Source: HGM04593 sp045644465
Lineage (GTDB): Bacteria > Bacteroidota > Bacteroidia > Bacteroidales > Bacteroidaceae
Direction of reading: 5' to 3'
DNA: 40,789 nt
Assembly (NCBI GenBank): GCA_045644465.1
Contig: JAZRGV010000049.1
Span: 1 to 40,789 of the forward strand
Part shown: positions 1 to 7,617 of the stretch, piece after piece
Layout: the number at the start of each line of letters is the position of its first letter
Position numbering within the stretch: the stretch's first letter is position 1
The notes under the pieces: model-generated
What the model saw: the letters and a program-made list of their open reading frames with translations, nothing else
Told to the model about the DNA's origin: nothing
The model's database searches: none
Made by a program: the position numbers and the translations under genes

Positions 1-92
1 CCATACTTGCTGTGAATGTAATTGATGGAATAACCATCTTTAAGCATATGCATGTATTTTAGCAATGCTGAACGATCGTGTTTCTTACTCAT
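1..92 (-). CDS. IS transposase OrfA-like N-terminus (partial, runs off window)
   Basis: Reading the minus strand from the ATG at 92 gives about 30 residues beginning MSKKHDRSALLKYMHMLKDG, then the frame leaves the window. The basic, helix-turn-helix-like start placed just inside an inverted repeat is how IS3-type elements begin (DNA-binding OrfA followed by the integrase OrfB). Only the start is visible, so the family call is an inference. The element reads leftward, away from the genes described here, and its 5' end lies at about 134. Confidence 0.55.
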   Translation of the reverse strand, partial: MSKKHDRSALLKYMHMLKDGYSINYIHSKY

Positions 93-96
93 GAAA

Positions 97-134
97 TGAA
101 CCCCAAAAGTTTTTTGTCTAACTTTTGGGGTTCA
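97..134. mobile_element. Insertion-sequence end with perfect 15-bp inverted repeat
   Basis: TGAACCCCAAAAGTT at 97-111 is followed after 8 bases by its exact reverse complement at 120-134. The OrfA-like ATG lies only 5 bases beyond this structure, so 134 is probably the outer edge of the element. The sequence to the right belongs to another gene whose open frame runs through the junction. The other end and any target duplication are outside the window. Confidence 0.6.
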
Positions 135-216
135 CTTCAAAAGCAAATGCGATTTTTTATTAAAGAAACTTTGTTACATTGTAGATGATACTCATAAATA
201 CGCGATAGATTTTGAA

Positions 217-1278
217 GTGTATGATATTGATGAAAGAGATGTTATTAATGTACATAATGAAGAGTTTAATGCTCTATTCGAATGTTTGTATAATAAAAGC
301 AACATTGTTAATATCGCTTGTGAGTATCAAAAACAATTTAGAAACAACCGTTTTACTTCAAAGGGTTTCGTAATATTATCTCATTATTATAAAACACATA
401 CAAAAGATTGGCAACAAATAGACAATTTAATAAGTCGCTTCAATAAATTCTGCAAAATACGTAAAAAGAGAAATGATTTATCTGATTTTGATAAGTATGC
501 TTTAGAGTGTATCCGTCTTTATTTGTATAATTCACGTTTTTCCGCAAAGCTTGACAATCCTCATTATTCTATAGAACAGCTTAAAAACGATATTGATAAG
601 ATAAAAAGAATTCAAACAGACATTCAAATATGGAATTATCATCCCTATTTTAAAGCATTGGAATTTTTAGAAAAGAAAATATACGACAATTCAATAGTTG
701 TAGACAAAAATTATAGTATAAAAATTACTAATATAATAGAATTGCATAAAGAGTTGTTGCAAGACTATAATAAATGTATTGATTGGTGTTCGCATAGAAA
801 ATTTTACCCTTTTCAACTGCTCAAAGAAGATTGTGTATCTAAAGGAGGTCTTTTCTATGCATCAACTTTTGCAATCCCTTTAAATGTGAAGAGACTGAAT
901 TCTTTATCAAAAAGGTTTGAAGGTAACTCGCAAATTCTTTTTATGCAAAGTCATTATGTGAGTAATAAAGCTGAGCTTGATAATATTCAAGACAAAATTA
1001 AATCTGTTAGAAAAGAAACTTTTGAATATATTGGAATATTTATTGCCATAATAACCTTTTTGTTTGGAAGTTTACAAATCTTTGGTGGAGATTATGATTG
1101 GAAGCAATGTCTTGTTAACTCTATTTCATTAGGTGCGATTTTGTGTTTGTTTAGTGCAAATATTAGTATATCATTTAATAATTGGGATTTTAAATATAAA
1201 TTATTGTGGTATTTGGTTTTTGTGATAATAGCATTAATTTTCCTTTTCAATTCGCCGAGTCTGTTGTTATTTAACTGA
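217..1278 (+). CDS. Hypothetical membrane protein, 5'-truncated by IS insertion
   Basis: I do not recognise the family. The first usable start is GTG at 217, but the same frame stays open upstream through 136 into the insertion-sequence end, and the upstream codons read like normal protein. The original N-terminus has therefore probably been removed. About 265 residues of Lys/Asn/Tyr-rich, mainly helical soluble sequence are followed by three hydrophobic segments (residues about 270-350) that end the protein. Base composition is clearly more A+T-rich than in the housekeeping genes, which suggests acquired DNA. A soluble domain plus C-terminal membrane helices would fit a membrane effector, but nothing specific shows this. 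Whether the remnant is expressed is unknown. Confidence 0.5.
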   Translation: MYDIDERDVINVHNEEFNALFECLYNKSNIVNIACEYQKQFRNNRFTSKGFVILSHYYKTHTKDWQQIDNLISRFNKFCKIRKKRNDLSDFDKYALECIRLYLYNSRFSAKLDNPHYSIEQLKNDIDKIKRIQTDIQIWNYHPYFKALEFLEKKIYDNSIVVDKNYSIKITNIIELHKELLQDYNKCIDWCSHRKFYPFQLLKEDCVSKGGLFYASTFAIPLNVKRLNSLSKRFEGNSQILFMQSHYVSNKAELDNIQDKIKSVRKETFEYIGIFIAIITFLFGSLQIFGGDYDWKQCLVNSISLGAILCLFSANISISFNNWDFKYKLLWYLVFVIIALIFLFNSPSLLLFN

Positions 1279-1615
1279 TAATGATTTGAAATAGTAATAC
1301 ACAATTTTGTCACTAGCGGTATTTAATAGTCCAAGAATTAAATATGGGATAATGAGTTATGTTCGGGACTCATGATTCTAACTAATTAAAACATTGAAAT
1401 TCTTCTATTTGCAAAAATATTAAATTTTAATATAAAGCTTATTAATAAGGAGAAAGACCTTGTTGCGTTTTAAGTTGTAGACAGGCAAGAGATGAGTTTT
1501 GATAGTTTGCTACAAGATTTGAATTAGTAAAAATATAGGATTAAAAGCAGCTAAGGGATTTATGCGGATTCTGATATAAAATATTGTTAGTAATTATTCA
1601 ATATTTTTTATATAC
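1279..1615. other. AT-rich gap without a recognisable gene
   Basis: No credible coding frame on either strand. The only structure noticed is a short inverted repeat, AAATATTG (1579-1586) with CAATATTT (1599-1606), just upstream of the next start codon. It could be a leader hairpin or chance in AT-rich DNA. Confidence 0.4.
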
Positions 1616-2044
1616 ATGGAAACTAATAAGTTTTATATAAACGAAGAGGGAATAACAGATGTTGGTATATGGAAAAAAGCATTTGCTTACGCCTTATCAC
1701 TTTTAAAGAATGACAAAAGTATAGAACGGATTGTCTTTTATTTCAGTAAAAAAGAAAAGATTGAAGTGTGGTTTGATGAAAATGAAGACAAGGAATTTAT
1801 AGATAGCCTCTGGCAAGGGATGCAAAATTCTAAAAATAATAATGTTATATTTTGTGCCAGAACCGCGCAGACATATACGAAGGATAACTGTTATAATGAT
1901 ATAATAATCTCCATGGGGTGTATATCAAGCATCTTGAAAGATATTGACAAATACAAAACAGCGAAGTATGTCATTGCAGTACCATGGCAATTATGTTTGA
2001 TAAACGAATGGATAAAAGAATATAATGTACAAATCTTAGAATGA
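1616..2044 (+). CDS. Hypothetical protein, 142 aa
   Basis: A complete small acidic protein starting at an ATG in an AT-rich context. It has no signal peptide, membrane segment or motif I can place. Alternating hydrophobic stretches (IERIVFYFS, NNVIFCAR, NDIIISMGC, KYVIAVPW) suggest a compact alpha/beta cytoplasmic domain. It stands alone, with an AT-rich gap upstream and a truncated YdeI-family gene downstream, inside a stretch that also holds an insertion sequence. It is probably an accessory gene; function unknown. Confidence 0.55.
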   Translation: METNKFYINEEGITDVGIWKKAFAYALSLLKNDKSIERIVFYFSKKEKIEVWFDENEDKEFIDSLWQGMQNSKNNNVIFCARTAQTYTKDNCYNDIIISMGCISSILKDIDKYKTAKYVIAVPWQLCLINEWIKEYNVQILE

Positions 2045-2188
2045 TTATATGACCAAAATATCCATTCGATTCTATAATGACCATGAGGTGGGAGCTGTTT
2101 GGGAATAAAGCGGATTAATATTGTTAACTTTATATTATGAGCGAATTTGATAAATACATCATTCAAGGAGACCCCGATTAAAGAGATC

Positions 2189-2533
2189 ATGGAAGTTGAA
2201 AATCTACTACACTTAGGGAATCGTTCCGAGCTTCGCCAATGGCTTGAAGAGAACCACGACAAAGAGAAATGTTGTTGGGTGGTGACTTATCGCAGTAAGT
2301 GTCCGCCGGCGTGGCCGGCTGTTCCGTATGTTGAGGTAGTGGAGGAGGCGCTTTGTTTCGGATGGATAGATAGCACACTTAAACGGCTTCCCGGTGGTCG
2401 GTTGGCTCAACGCCTCTCTCCTCGCCGACTTAAAAGCCATTGGACTCAACTGAACATTGACCGCTGTGCGGAACTTGAAGCCCGGGGGGTAATGACCGAT
2501 GCAGGGAGAAGGGCGAGGTTGAAGGTGAGATGA
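2189..2533 (+). pseudogene. YdeI/OmpD-associated family protein, 3'-truncated remnant
   Basis: The protein from ATG 2189 matches the N-terminal half of the YdeI/OmpD-associated family. The landmarks are RSELRQWLEENHD, CCWVVTYRSK, VEEALCFGWIDS and RLAQRLSPRR, in the family's order. Family members usually have about 180-200 residues, while this one stops after about 114, where the frame loses similarity (GRRARLKVR) and ends 8 bases before the stop of the convergent gene. The C-terminal half is not evident next to it, so I read it as a deletion remnant. A longer TTG start at 2147 exists, but the family begins near this ATG. Composition is more G+C-rich than the preceding genes. Confidence 0.6.
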
Positions 2534-2540
2534 TGGCCTT

Positions 2541-3122
2541 TTATTTTTCCGAGAAAATATAGGTTATAGTTCCGCGTTTCTTTTCATCGTGATCGGCATC
2601 TGAGTCGTAGTTGAATTTGGTTTTCAAAGCTGCTTTCTTGCAGGCTTCAATAACCTCTTCGTTTGTAATTCCCGTCGCGCTCTTGAGTTTTGCAGAGTTT
2701 ACATCTCCAGAGCGGTTAACGAGGATGTTGATTACTACATTACCAACTTCGTTGCCTTTAACTTCCGGCTTCTCTATTTTGTATAGTACATATCTGTCTT
2801 CGATGCGGTATTTGGTATCTACAACAATCCTTTTCTTCTTACTCTTCTTTACCGAAGCGTCATCATCAGCTTCGTCGCCGAGTGTCATTAAATAATCGAG
2901 TATTGCGCTTCCTATACCTTTGGGTGACGGGAGTGTTTCTGTAGCCATTGGCTGTTGGGGCAACTGCTCTTTGGTGATTTGCAGTACGGAGTCAATCTTG
3001 GCATTAAGGTTGGCATTTTCTTGTTTTAATGTATATATCTGTTTTGAATTGGTGTATGAAACATACAATGTGCCCAAAAATAGAATTGATATAATTGCCA
3101 AAAGAATGGTGTTGCTTTTCAT
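2541..3122 (-). CDS. TonB C-terminal-like domain protein with membrane anchor
   Basis: A 193-residue protein with one N-terminal membrane segment (residues 5-23), a short coiled-coil-like stretch (about 27-55, with KQENANLNAKIDSVL), a linker, and a TonB-like domain (about 105-193). That domain shows the typical strand pattern: GNVVINILVNRSGDVNSAKL, then helix EEVIEACKKAALK, then a last strand GTITYIF. TonB-like domains of this kind carry energy or signals across the periplasm or occur as stand-alone envelope proteins in Bacteroidetes. It lacks the usual long proline-rich spacer, so it may not be a canonical energy transducer. No ExbB/ExbD partner lies nearby. Confidence 0.6.
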   Translation of the reverse strand: MKSNTILLAIISILFLGTLYVSYTNSKQIYTLKQENANLNAKIDSVLQITKEQLPQQPMATETLPSPKGIGSAILDYLMTLGDEADDDASVKKSKKKRIVVDTKYRIEDRYVLYKIEKPEVKGNEVGNVVINILVNRSGDVNSAKLKSATGITNEEVIEACKKAALKTKFNYDSDADHDEKKRGTITYIFSEK

Positions 3123-3214
3123 AACTGTGTGTATTTAGATGTGTATAACATGAAATTTTCTCAAATATACAAAACGCGCGAGAAATACGAAGCTTGCTTA
3201 GGCTTTTTTTTCTG

Positions 3215-3440
3215 CTCTCGCTTTGAAATATTCAAGCAAGCTTGACATATTTGCTTTCAGCGAAGTTTAGCTTCGTTCATTGCGTGAGAAAATGAATTTT
3301 CTCCCATTCGCTTGCACAACTTTTGCTCATTTGATTATATCTTTGAGATAAATCTCGAAAATACTTTCGTTCGCTTTGAAAAATATTCAAACAAGCTTGA
3401 TATTTCTCTCTCACTTATTCGTATCTTTGAGCTGAAATAA
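3215..3440. repeat. Dispersed AT-rich repeat carrying a promoter (copy A)
   Basis: This gap contains two internal copies of a TCGCTTTGAAA.ATTCAA unit followed by AAGCTTGA (3217-3252 and 3371-3408). The segment 3329-3415 aligns with 24604-24690 near holA: CTCGAA, ATACTTTCG and CTTTGAAAAA or TGTGAAAAA occur in the same order. Its right end holds TATCTTTG (3422-3429), a perfect Bacteroidetes -7 box. It looks like a multi-copy intergenic element that also acts as a 5' region. Confidence 0.55.
3422..3429 (+). promoter_or_regulatory. -7 box TATCTTTG upstream of the flavin reductase gene
   Basis: TATCTTTG matches the Bacteroidetes -7 consensus TAnnTTTG and lies 24 bases before the ATG at 3453. A CTTG about 22 bases upstream is a weak -33 candidate. 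It should drive 3453-4653. Confidence 0.6.
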
Positions 3441-3452
3441 TATAATATTCTT

Positions 3453-4016
3453 ATGAAAAGCTTTGGACAGAAGGCGTGGATGCTTCCACAGCCGGTACTG
3501 ATTATCGGTACATATAATAGTGACGGTACTCCTAATGCCATGAATGCTGCATGGGGCGGTCAATGGGATAGTAAGGAGATAATGATTAGCATGGGTTCGC
3601 ATGCCACAACGGAGAATCTTGCCCGTTGTGGTGAGTTTACCGTTGCATTTGCTACAAAGGATACGATGGTGGCATCGGATTTTGTTGGTATCGTAAGTGC
3701 CAAGAAAGAGCCGGAGAAGATACAAAAGACCGGGTGGACTGCCGTAAAGGCCGGTAATGTGAATGCTCCCGTATTTATCGATTTTCCTATGACATTGGAG
3801 TGTCGCATTCTGCGTAAGATTGACGAGAGCGATGAGGGATATTATATTGTGGCCGAGATTGTCAACATTCTTGTCGATGAAGCTTATCTTGCCGAGGATG
3901 GCAAGCCTGATGTGGAAAAGATGCAGCTCATTGTCTTTGACCCTGTGCATCACGGCTATCATGTGGTGGGGGAGCGTGTGGGAAATGCGTTTTCGGACGG
4001 AAAAACTCTAAAGTAA
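3453..4016 (+). CDS. Flavin reductase family protein (flavoredoxin-like, FMN-binding split barrel)
   Basis: 187 residues, the usual size for stand-alone flavin reductase-like/flavoredoxin proteins, which bind FMN in a split-barrel and pass electrons from NAD(P)H or a partner redox protein. The N-terminus (PVLIIGTYNSDGTPNAMNAAW), the central SHATTENLARCGEFTVAFAT stretch and the late FDPVHHGYHVVGERVG segment follow this family in order. It has no signal peptide and is cytoplasmic. It precedes a flavodoxin-fold FMN reductase by 13 bases in the same direction, so the two are probably co-transcribed and may form an electron-transfer pair. The physiological substrate is not evident. Confidence 0.8.
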   Translation: MKSFGQKAWMLPQPVLIIGTYNSDGTPNAMNAAWGGQWDSKEIMISMGSHATTENLARCGEFTVAFATKDTMVASDFVGIVSAKKEPEKIQKTGWTAVKAGNVNAPVFIDFPMTLECRILRKIDESDEGYYIVAEIVNILVDEAYLAEDGKPDVEKMQLIVFDPVHHGYHVVGERVGNAFSDGKTLK

Positions 4017-4029
4017 AAAAATAAAACTT

Positions 4030-4653
4030 ATGAAAGTTCTACTTATAAACGGAAGTCCTCGCAAGGAGGGAAACACTGCCACTGCGTTGGCCGAGATTGC
4101 CAAACAGTTGGCTAAGGAAGGTGTTGAAAGCGAAATCGTTTGGATTGGAAACAAACCCATCCGTGGTTGTGCTGCTTGTGGCCAATGTGCAGCCAAAGGC
4201 TTAGGACGTTGTGTGTTTGATGATGACATCTGCAACAGGATATCCGAAAAATTTGCCGATGCAAACGCTCTTATCGTTGGTTCGCCTGTTTATTATGGTC
4301 AGCCTAACGGAGCATTGCTCTCTGTAATACAGCGCGCTTTCTATTCAAATGGTGCGAACATCGCCGGGAAACCGGCTGCTTCCATTGCTGTGTGCCGAAG
4401 AGGTGGTGCCACAGCTGCATTTGAAAGTCTGAACATGCCATTCCAAATGATGAATATGCCGGTGGTGACATCGCAATACTGGAATATTGTTTATGGTAGA
4501 ACACCCGGAGAGGCTGCTATGGATAGAGAAGGCATGCAGACCATGCAGACGCTTGCCCGTAATATGGCATGGCTGTTGAAATCGACAAACGGAGAGAAAG
4601 CACCAGGTCGCCCGGCTGATGAGCCTTGGGATATGATGCACTTTATAAGATAA
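4030..4653 (+). CDS. NADPH-dependent FMN reductase / iron-sulfur flavoprotein-like
   Basis: The protein opens with MKVLLINGSPRKEGNT, the phosphate-binding loop of flavodoxin-like NADPH-dependent FMN reductases, and later has GSPVYYGQPNG, the second FMN loop. Between them is a cysteine cluster (CAACGQCAAKG then C about 5 residues on, residues 47-61), placed like the 4Fe-4S or disulfide cluster of iron-sulfur flavoproteins. At 207 residues it is full length for that group. It probably reduces or binds FMN in the cytoplasm, partnered with the flavin reductase 13 bases upstream. Whether the cysteines hold a cluster cannot be decided from sequence. Confidence 0.8.
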   Translation: MKVLLINGSPRKEGNTATALAEIAKQLAKEGVESEIVWIGNKPIRGCAACGQCAAKGLGRCVFDDDICNRISEKFADANALIVGSPVYYGQPNGALLSVIQRAFYSNGANIAGKPAASIAVCRRGGATAAFESLNMPFQMMNMPVVTSQYWNIVYGRTPGEAAMDREGMQTMQTLARNMAWLLKSTNGEKAPGRPADEPWDMMHFIR

Positions 4654-4691
4654 CGGTGTTGGAATAATATCGCAGTTGACCTACTGATGTC

Positions 4692-4793
4692 TGTCATTCC
4701 GAACCTTGTGTGAGACGTGTTGTTGAGGGCTTGCCCGAAAAAATCTCAAAGAACCGCATAGTAAGAGACATCTCACCTTCGTTCGATATGACA
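4692..4793. repeat. REP-like imperfect inverted repeat (about 100 bp)
   Basis: The element begins TGTCATTCCGAAC (4692-4704) and ends GTTCGATATGACA (4781-4793), an imperfect inverted pair, with AATCTCAAAGAACCGCATAG inside. Sequences of this form are scattered in many Bacteroidales intergenic regions (recalled from general knowledge; no second copy is seen here). It lies between the convergent FMN reductase and arsC genes and could end transcription from both sides. Confidence 0.5.
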
Positions 4794-4830
4794 ACTTAGG
4801 AAATATATGGTCGTTGTGTCAATATTTAGA

Positions 4831-5244
4831 TCATTTTATACTGTTGGCGAATTCCTTGAACTTCTCTTGGATTTCATCCCTCACTCTGCGAAATTCCTTC
4901 ATCACAAATTCGTCTGTACCTATGGCTTCCGAAGGGTCGTCAAAGCCGATGTGTAATCGCTTGCCTACTTTTCCAATGAAGTTAGGACAACTCTCGTTTG
5001 CTCCGCCACAGACTGTTATCACATAATCCCACTCGTCTTCGAGATATATTTCTACGCTTTTGGGCCTATGGTTGGATAGGTCAATCCCCACTTCGCTCAT
5101 CACTTCAATGGCTTTTGGATTCACTCTCTCGGCCGGTTTGGTCCCGGCAGAATGTACTTCAATGTCACGACTGCACGACTGAAGGAATCCGTGTGCCATC
5201 TGACTACGGCAACTGTTACCTGTGCATAAAATCAATACTCTCAT
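4831..5244 (-). CDS. arsC: Arsenate reductase, thioredoxin-coupled (LMW phosphatase fold)
   Basis: 137 residues with the low-molecular-weight phosphatase signature CTGNSCRS at residues 7-14 (nucleophile C7) and the C79/C86 pair in VCGGANESC. Those two cysteines are the resolving pair that separates thioredoxin-coupled arsenate reductases from ordinary tyrosine phosphatases. The aspartate region FDDP (101-104) supplies the acid. It reduces arsenate to arsenite in the cytoplasm. It is the last gene of a four-gene minus-strand run with gaps of 12-21 bases. No ArsR, ArsB or Acr3 gene lies in the window, so arsenite export must be encoded elsewhere if this is a resistance gene. Confidence 0.85.
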   Translation of the reverse strand: MRVLILCTGNSCRSQMAHGFLQSCSRDIEVHSAGTKPAERVNPKAIEVMSEVGIDLSNHRPKSVEIYLEDEWDYVITVCGGANESCPNFIGKVGKRLHIGFDDPSEAIGTDEFVMKEFRRVRDEIQEKFKEFANSIK

Positions 5245-5265
5245 AAATGTAATTAATAGTTGTCT

Positions 5266-5958
5266 TTACTGATGCTTGGGAAAGAAAGGGCAACGCATCC
5301 GGATGCATTGGTTGTTCTTGCCGAAATGTCTGCACACGATGGGAGATTTCTCCATTAAAACACTGAAATTCGTTTCTACGAAATCGATGGCTGCCTGTAT
5401 AGACAGATAGGAATCGCGCTTGCAGCATCGTGGACCACCCACCTCAGCTATTTTACCTAACGATGTAGCCGACATCTTATGCGACAATGCAAATGGTTCT
5501 ATAGTCAATGGCGTGGAGTGTGAGATGACTGAAACGAACATGCCGGAACTCAATCCCGCGCCACATGCTCCCCAAAAGCCACAGGCCCCACCAGGAACCT
5601 GCTTGCCTCGTTTCATAAGTTCCACTAATGCATCGGGTAGTACGATGTCGCCTCCGGCATTGTGGTAAGCTGTCAGCAGAGCTGCTCCTACCATTACATG
5701 ATGCTCGGGGCCGTGCATGTGACAGAAGGGCATTGCCATCATCTTCTCCATAATTTCTATAGGATTCTTGGATGTTTCGTCAATGCAAAGCTTGTAAATG
5801 GCATCTATGCCCTTTGTGTGGCACTCGTTGCAGACGTAATGTCCTTGCTCACAACAGGTTTTGCTCTCTTCCTTCTTGTGGCAAATGGCGCACTCCATAA
5901 GAATTTCCTTTTCCAGATACTTCAATGGGGCACTACATATCAAACATTCTTCTTTCAT
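5266..5958 (-). CDS. Cysteine-rich DUF5714-like protein
   Basis: 230 residues with many paired cysteines and histidines: CLICSAP and CAICHKKEE near the N-terminus (a zinc-ribbon-like pair), CCEQGHYVCNECH (about 35-47), MPFCHMHGPEHHVMVG, GACGFWGACGAG, GGPRCCKRDS, and CIRMRCPFF at the end. This arrangement fits the DUF5714 family, a metal-binding-looking group of unknown function; the name is from memory. It starts 16 bases after the nucleotidyltransferase and is followed after 21 bases by arsC, so all belong to one transcript. The cysteine richness suggests a metal or metalloid role together with arsC, which is inference. Confidence 0.6.
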   Translation of the reverse strand: MKEECLICSAPLKYLEKEILMECAICHKKEESKTCCEQGHYVCNECHTKGIDAIYKLCIDETSKNPIEIMEKMMAMPFCHMHGPEHHVMVGAALLTAYHNAGGDIVLPDALVELMKRGKQVPGGACGFWGACGAGLSSGMFVSVISHSTPLTIEPFALSHKMSATSLGKIAEVGGPRCCKRDSYLSIQAAIDFVETNFSVLMEKSPIVCRHFGKNNQCIRMRCPFFPKHQ

Positions 5959-5974
5959 TGCTTTTCTATGTATG

Positions 5975-6634
5975 CTAACATAAATTCTTAATCCACTTTT
6001 TTGACCATTCGAATAACATTCGAGATGCTTCGTTAAAGTTAATAGCCTCTCCGTTTTTGTATTTCAAAAAGTTTTCTGTAATCAATTGCTCCTCAGCCGA
6101 TGACACTTGAAGCAATTGGCTTTGATACTTGATGTAGTTTCTTGTCTGCTTGAAGACGATTGCCTGCACCACAAATGAAGCCGTTTTGTACAATCCCTTC
6201 AAAATCTCTTCACTCTTTTCGTGTAACATATTGTGAACGCATCCGTGGTAGATGTTGCCGGCACCCATTTTGATGGCTCTGTCGATAGCAACGTTGTCTA
6301 TCAACGTAAGCAATTCATCCAGGCTTCCCTTAATGGGAGTAGTGTCGTGATAGAACTGGAAAAGGTCGGATGGTTCCCAATTCAGAATCTCATCTTTGCC
6401 CGACAGAAAACCACAAATAAGTTCTCTATGGGGCAAGGTATCCAGCATAACGTGATAAGTATGAATGTCCGAAACGCTCAGTTCGTCTAAAATCACCACA
6501 ACATCTATATCGCTGGTCTCTGTTGCCTCGCCACGACCATAACTGCCTTGCAGGCCAACAAACCAAATACGATTCGCAAAAACTTCATTCAGTTTTTGAA
6601 GAAAATCATTCATCCATGCATTAATATCTATCAT
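5975..6634 (-). CDS. Nucleotidyltransferase-domain protein (MNT-like)
   Basis: The motif GSYGRGEATETSDIDVVVI (residues 30-48) is the Gx-S ... D-x-D signature of polymerase-beta-type nucleotidyltransferases, with metal-binding D42 and D44. The remaining sequence to residue 219 is helical and resembles a substrate-binding half of aminoglycoside-nucleotidyltransferase-like proteins rather than a bare 100-residue minimal transferase. It could modify a small molecule or a protein/RNA partner. No HEPN-domain gene is adjacent, which argues against a classical HEPN/MNT toxin-antitoxin pair. It is the second gene of the arsC operon. Confidence 0.75.
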   Translation of the reverse strand: MIDINAWMNDFLQKLNEVFANRIWFVGLQGSYGRGEATETSDIDVVVILDELSVSDIHTYHVMLDTLPHRELICGFLSGKDEILNWEPSDLFQFYHDTTPIKGSLDELLTLIDNVAIDRAIKMGAGNIYHGCVHNMLHEKSEEILKGLYKTASFVVQAIVFKQTRNYIKYQSQLLQVSSAEEQLITENFLKYKNGEAINFNEASRMLFEWSKKWIKNLC

Positions 6635-6646
6635 ACCTCTCTTGTC

Positions 6647-7366
6647 TTAAATATTTTCCAACTTCCAACCATTATCGCCATGATAAATCATCTGCTTGGT
6701 CATGCCGCCGTCAATGCAGATGTTTTCGCCGGTGATGAAGCCTGCCTTGTCGCTGCAAAGAAACAGCACCATATTGGCTATATCCATGGGGTTGCCCACT
6801 CGGCCTGCGGGCTGCTGTGTGGCATCGGGGCCATCGTAAACGGTGTATGCGGTATCAATCCATCCCGGGGAAATGGAGTTTACCCTTGCCTTTCCCGACA
6901 GACTGACAGCCAATGCGTGAGTGAGTGCTGCAATGCCGCCTTTGGCTGCGGTGTAGCTCTCGGTCTGCGGTTGGCTCATGCGGTCGCGTGACGAAGAGAT
7001 GTTAATGATGGATGCACCTTCTGCCAAATGGGGCATAAAGAGTTTGACTAAATAGAATGGTGCGGTAACTCCTACACTCAAGGCATACTGGAACTCCTCG
7101 AAGGAACATTCGTCAATTCCTTTCATCAATGGCAATGCGTTGTTGATAATGAAATCCACCTTGTTGTGCTTGCCAAGTACTTCCGCTGCAAATGCTTCCA
7201 ATACCTCTTTTCTGGAGATGTCGCCAACGAAGTGGTTGCCCTCCTGCTTGTCAATCACATATACTACGGCTCCATGAGAACAGAACTCATCGGCAATGCA
7301 TCGGCCAATGCCATTTGCACCACCCGTTACAATAACAACTTTATCTTTGAATGTATCTGTTTGCAT
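6647..7366 (-). CDS. Short-chain dehydrogenase/reductase (SDR)
   Basis: A classical SDR of 239 residues. The NAD(P) loop TGGANGIG is at 14-21, the NNA motif at 75-77, the catalytic serine region INISSS at about 121-126 and the Tyr-x3-Lys pair at Y138/K142 (SYTAAKGG). The later SPGWIDT and GGMTKQM segments also fit. It oxidises or reduces an alcohol/carbonyl in the cytoplasm; the substrate cannot be inferred. D39-K40 after the second strand (VYVIDK) suggests NAD(H) preference. It is the first gene of the minus-strand operon ending with arsC, with 12 bases to the next gene. Confidence 0.85.
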   Translation of the reverse strand: MQTDTFKDKVVIVTGGANGIGRCIADEFCSHGAVVYVIDKQEGNHFVGDISRKEVLEAFAAEVLGKHNKVDFIINNALPLMKGIDECSFEEFQYALSVGVTAPFYLVKLFMPHLAEGASIINISSSRDRMSQPQTESYTAAKGGIAALTHALAVSLSGKARVNSISPGWIDTAYTVYDGPDATQQPAGRVGNPMDIANMVLFLCSDKAGFITGENICIDGGMTKQMIYHGDNGWKLENI

Positions 7367-7543
7367 AATCTATATTCTTTTATATCATCAGCATAGTCCG
7401 CCCTTCGGCTTTTTCATATATCCAAAGTTATATGTTTTTGTTGAAATTATGCCATAAGTGTTGGCAAAAATAATGTCCGGCAATGTTTTGTGCGATGTTA
7501 TGTTGTTGTTTGTGTGGTGTAATCTCCTTTATATAATTGCCCG

Positions 7544-7575
7544 TTTGGATTTTTCGTATGTTTATTATACTTTTG
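7544..7575 (+). promoter_or_regulatory. Bacteroidetes-type promoter for crcB
   Basis: TTTG at 7544-7547 (-33) and TACTTTTG at 7568-7575 (-7, TAnnTTTG) are separated by 20 bases, the optimum spacing. The ATG at 7618 follows 42 bases later. I looked for a fluoride riboswitch in this leader and saw no convincing match. Confidence 0.65.
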
Positions 7576-7617
7576 TTACAAAGGCTTAAGGTTATATAAT
7601 AATAAGGAATATATTAC

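Noticed and set aside
5975..6634. HEPN/MNT toxin-antitoxin pair
   Set aside because: The nucleotidyltransferase motif is real, but no HEPN (RxxxxH) gene is adjacent and the protein is longer than minimal antitoxins.
7400..7617. Fluoride riboswitch ahead of crcB
   Set aside because: I could not find the conserved paired segments of the fluoride riboswitch in this leader; only a normal promoter is supported.
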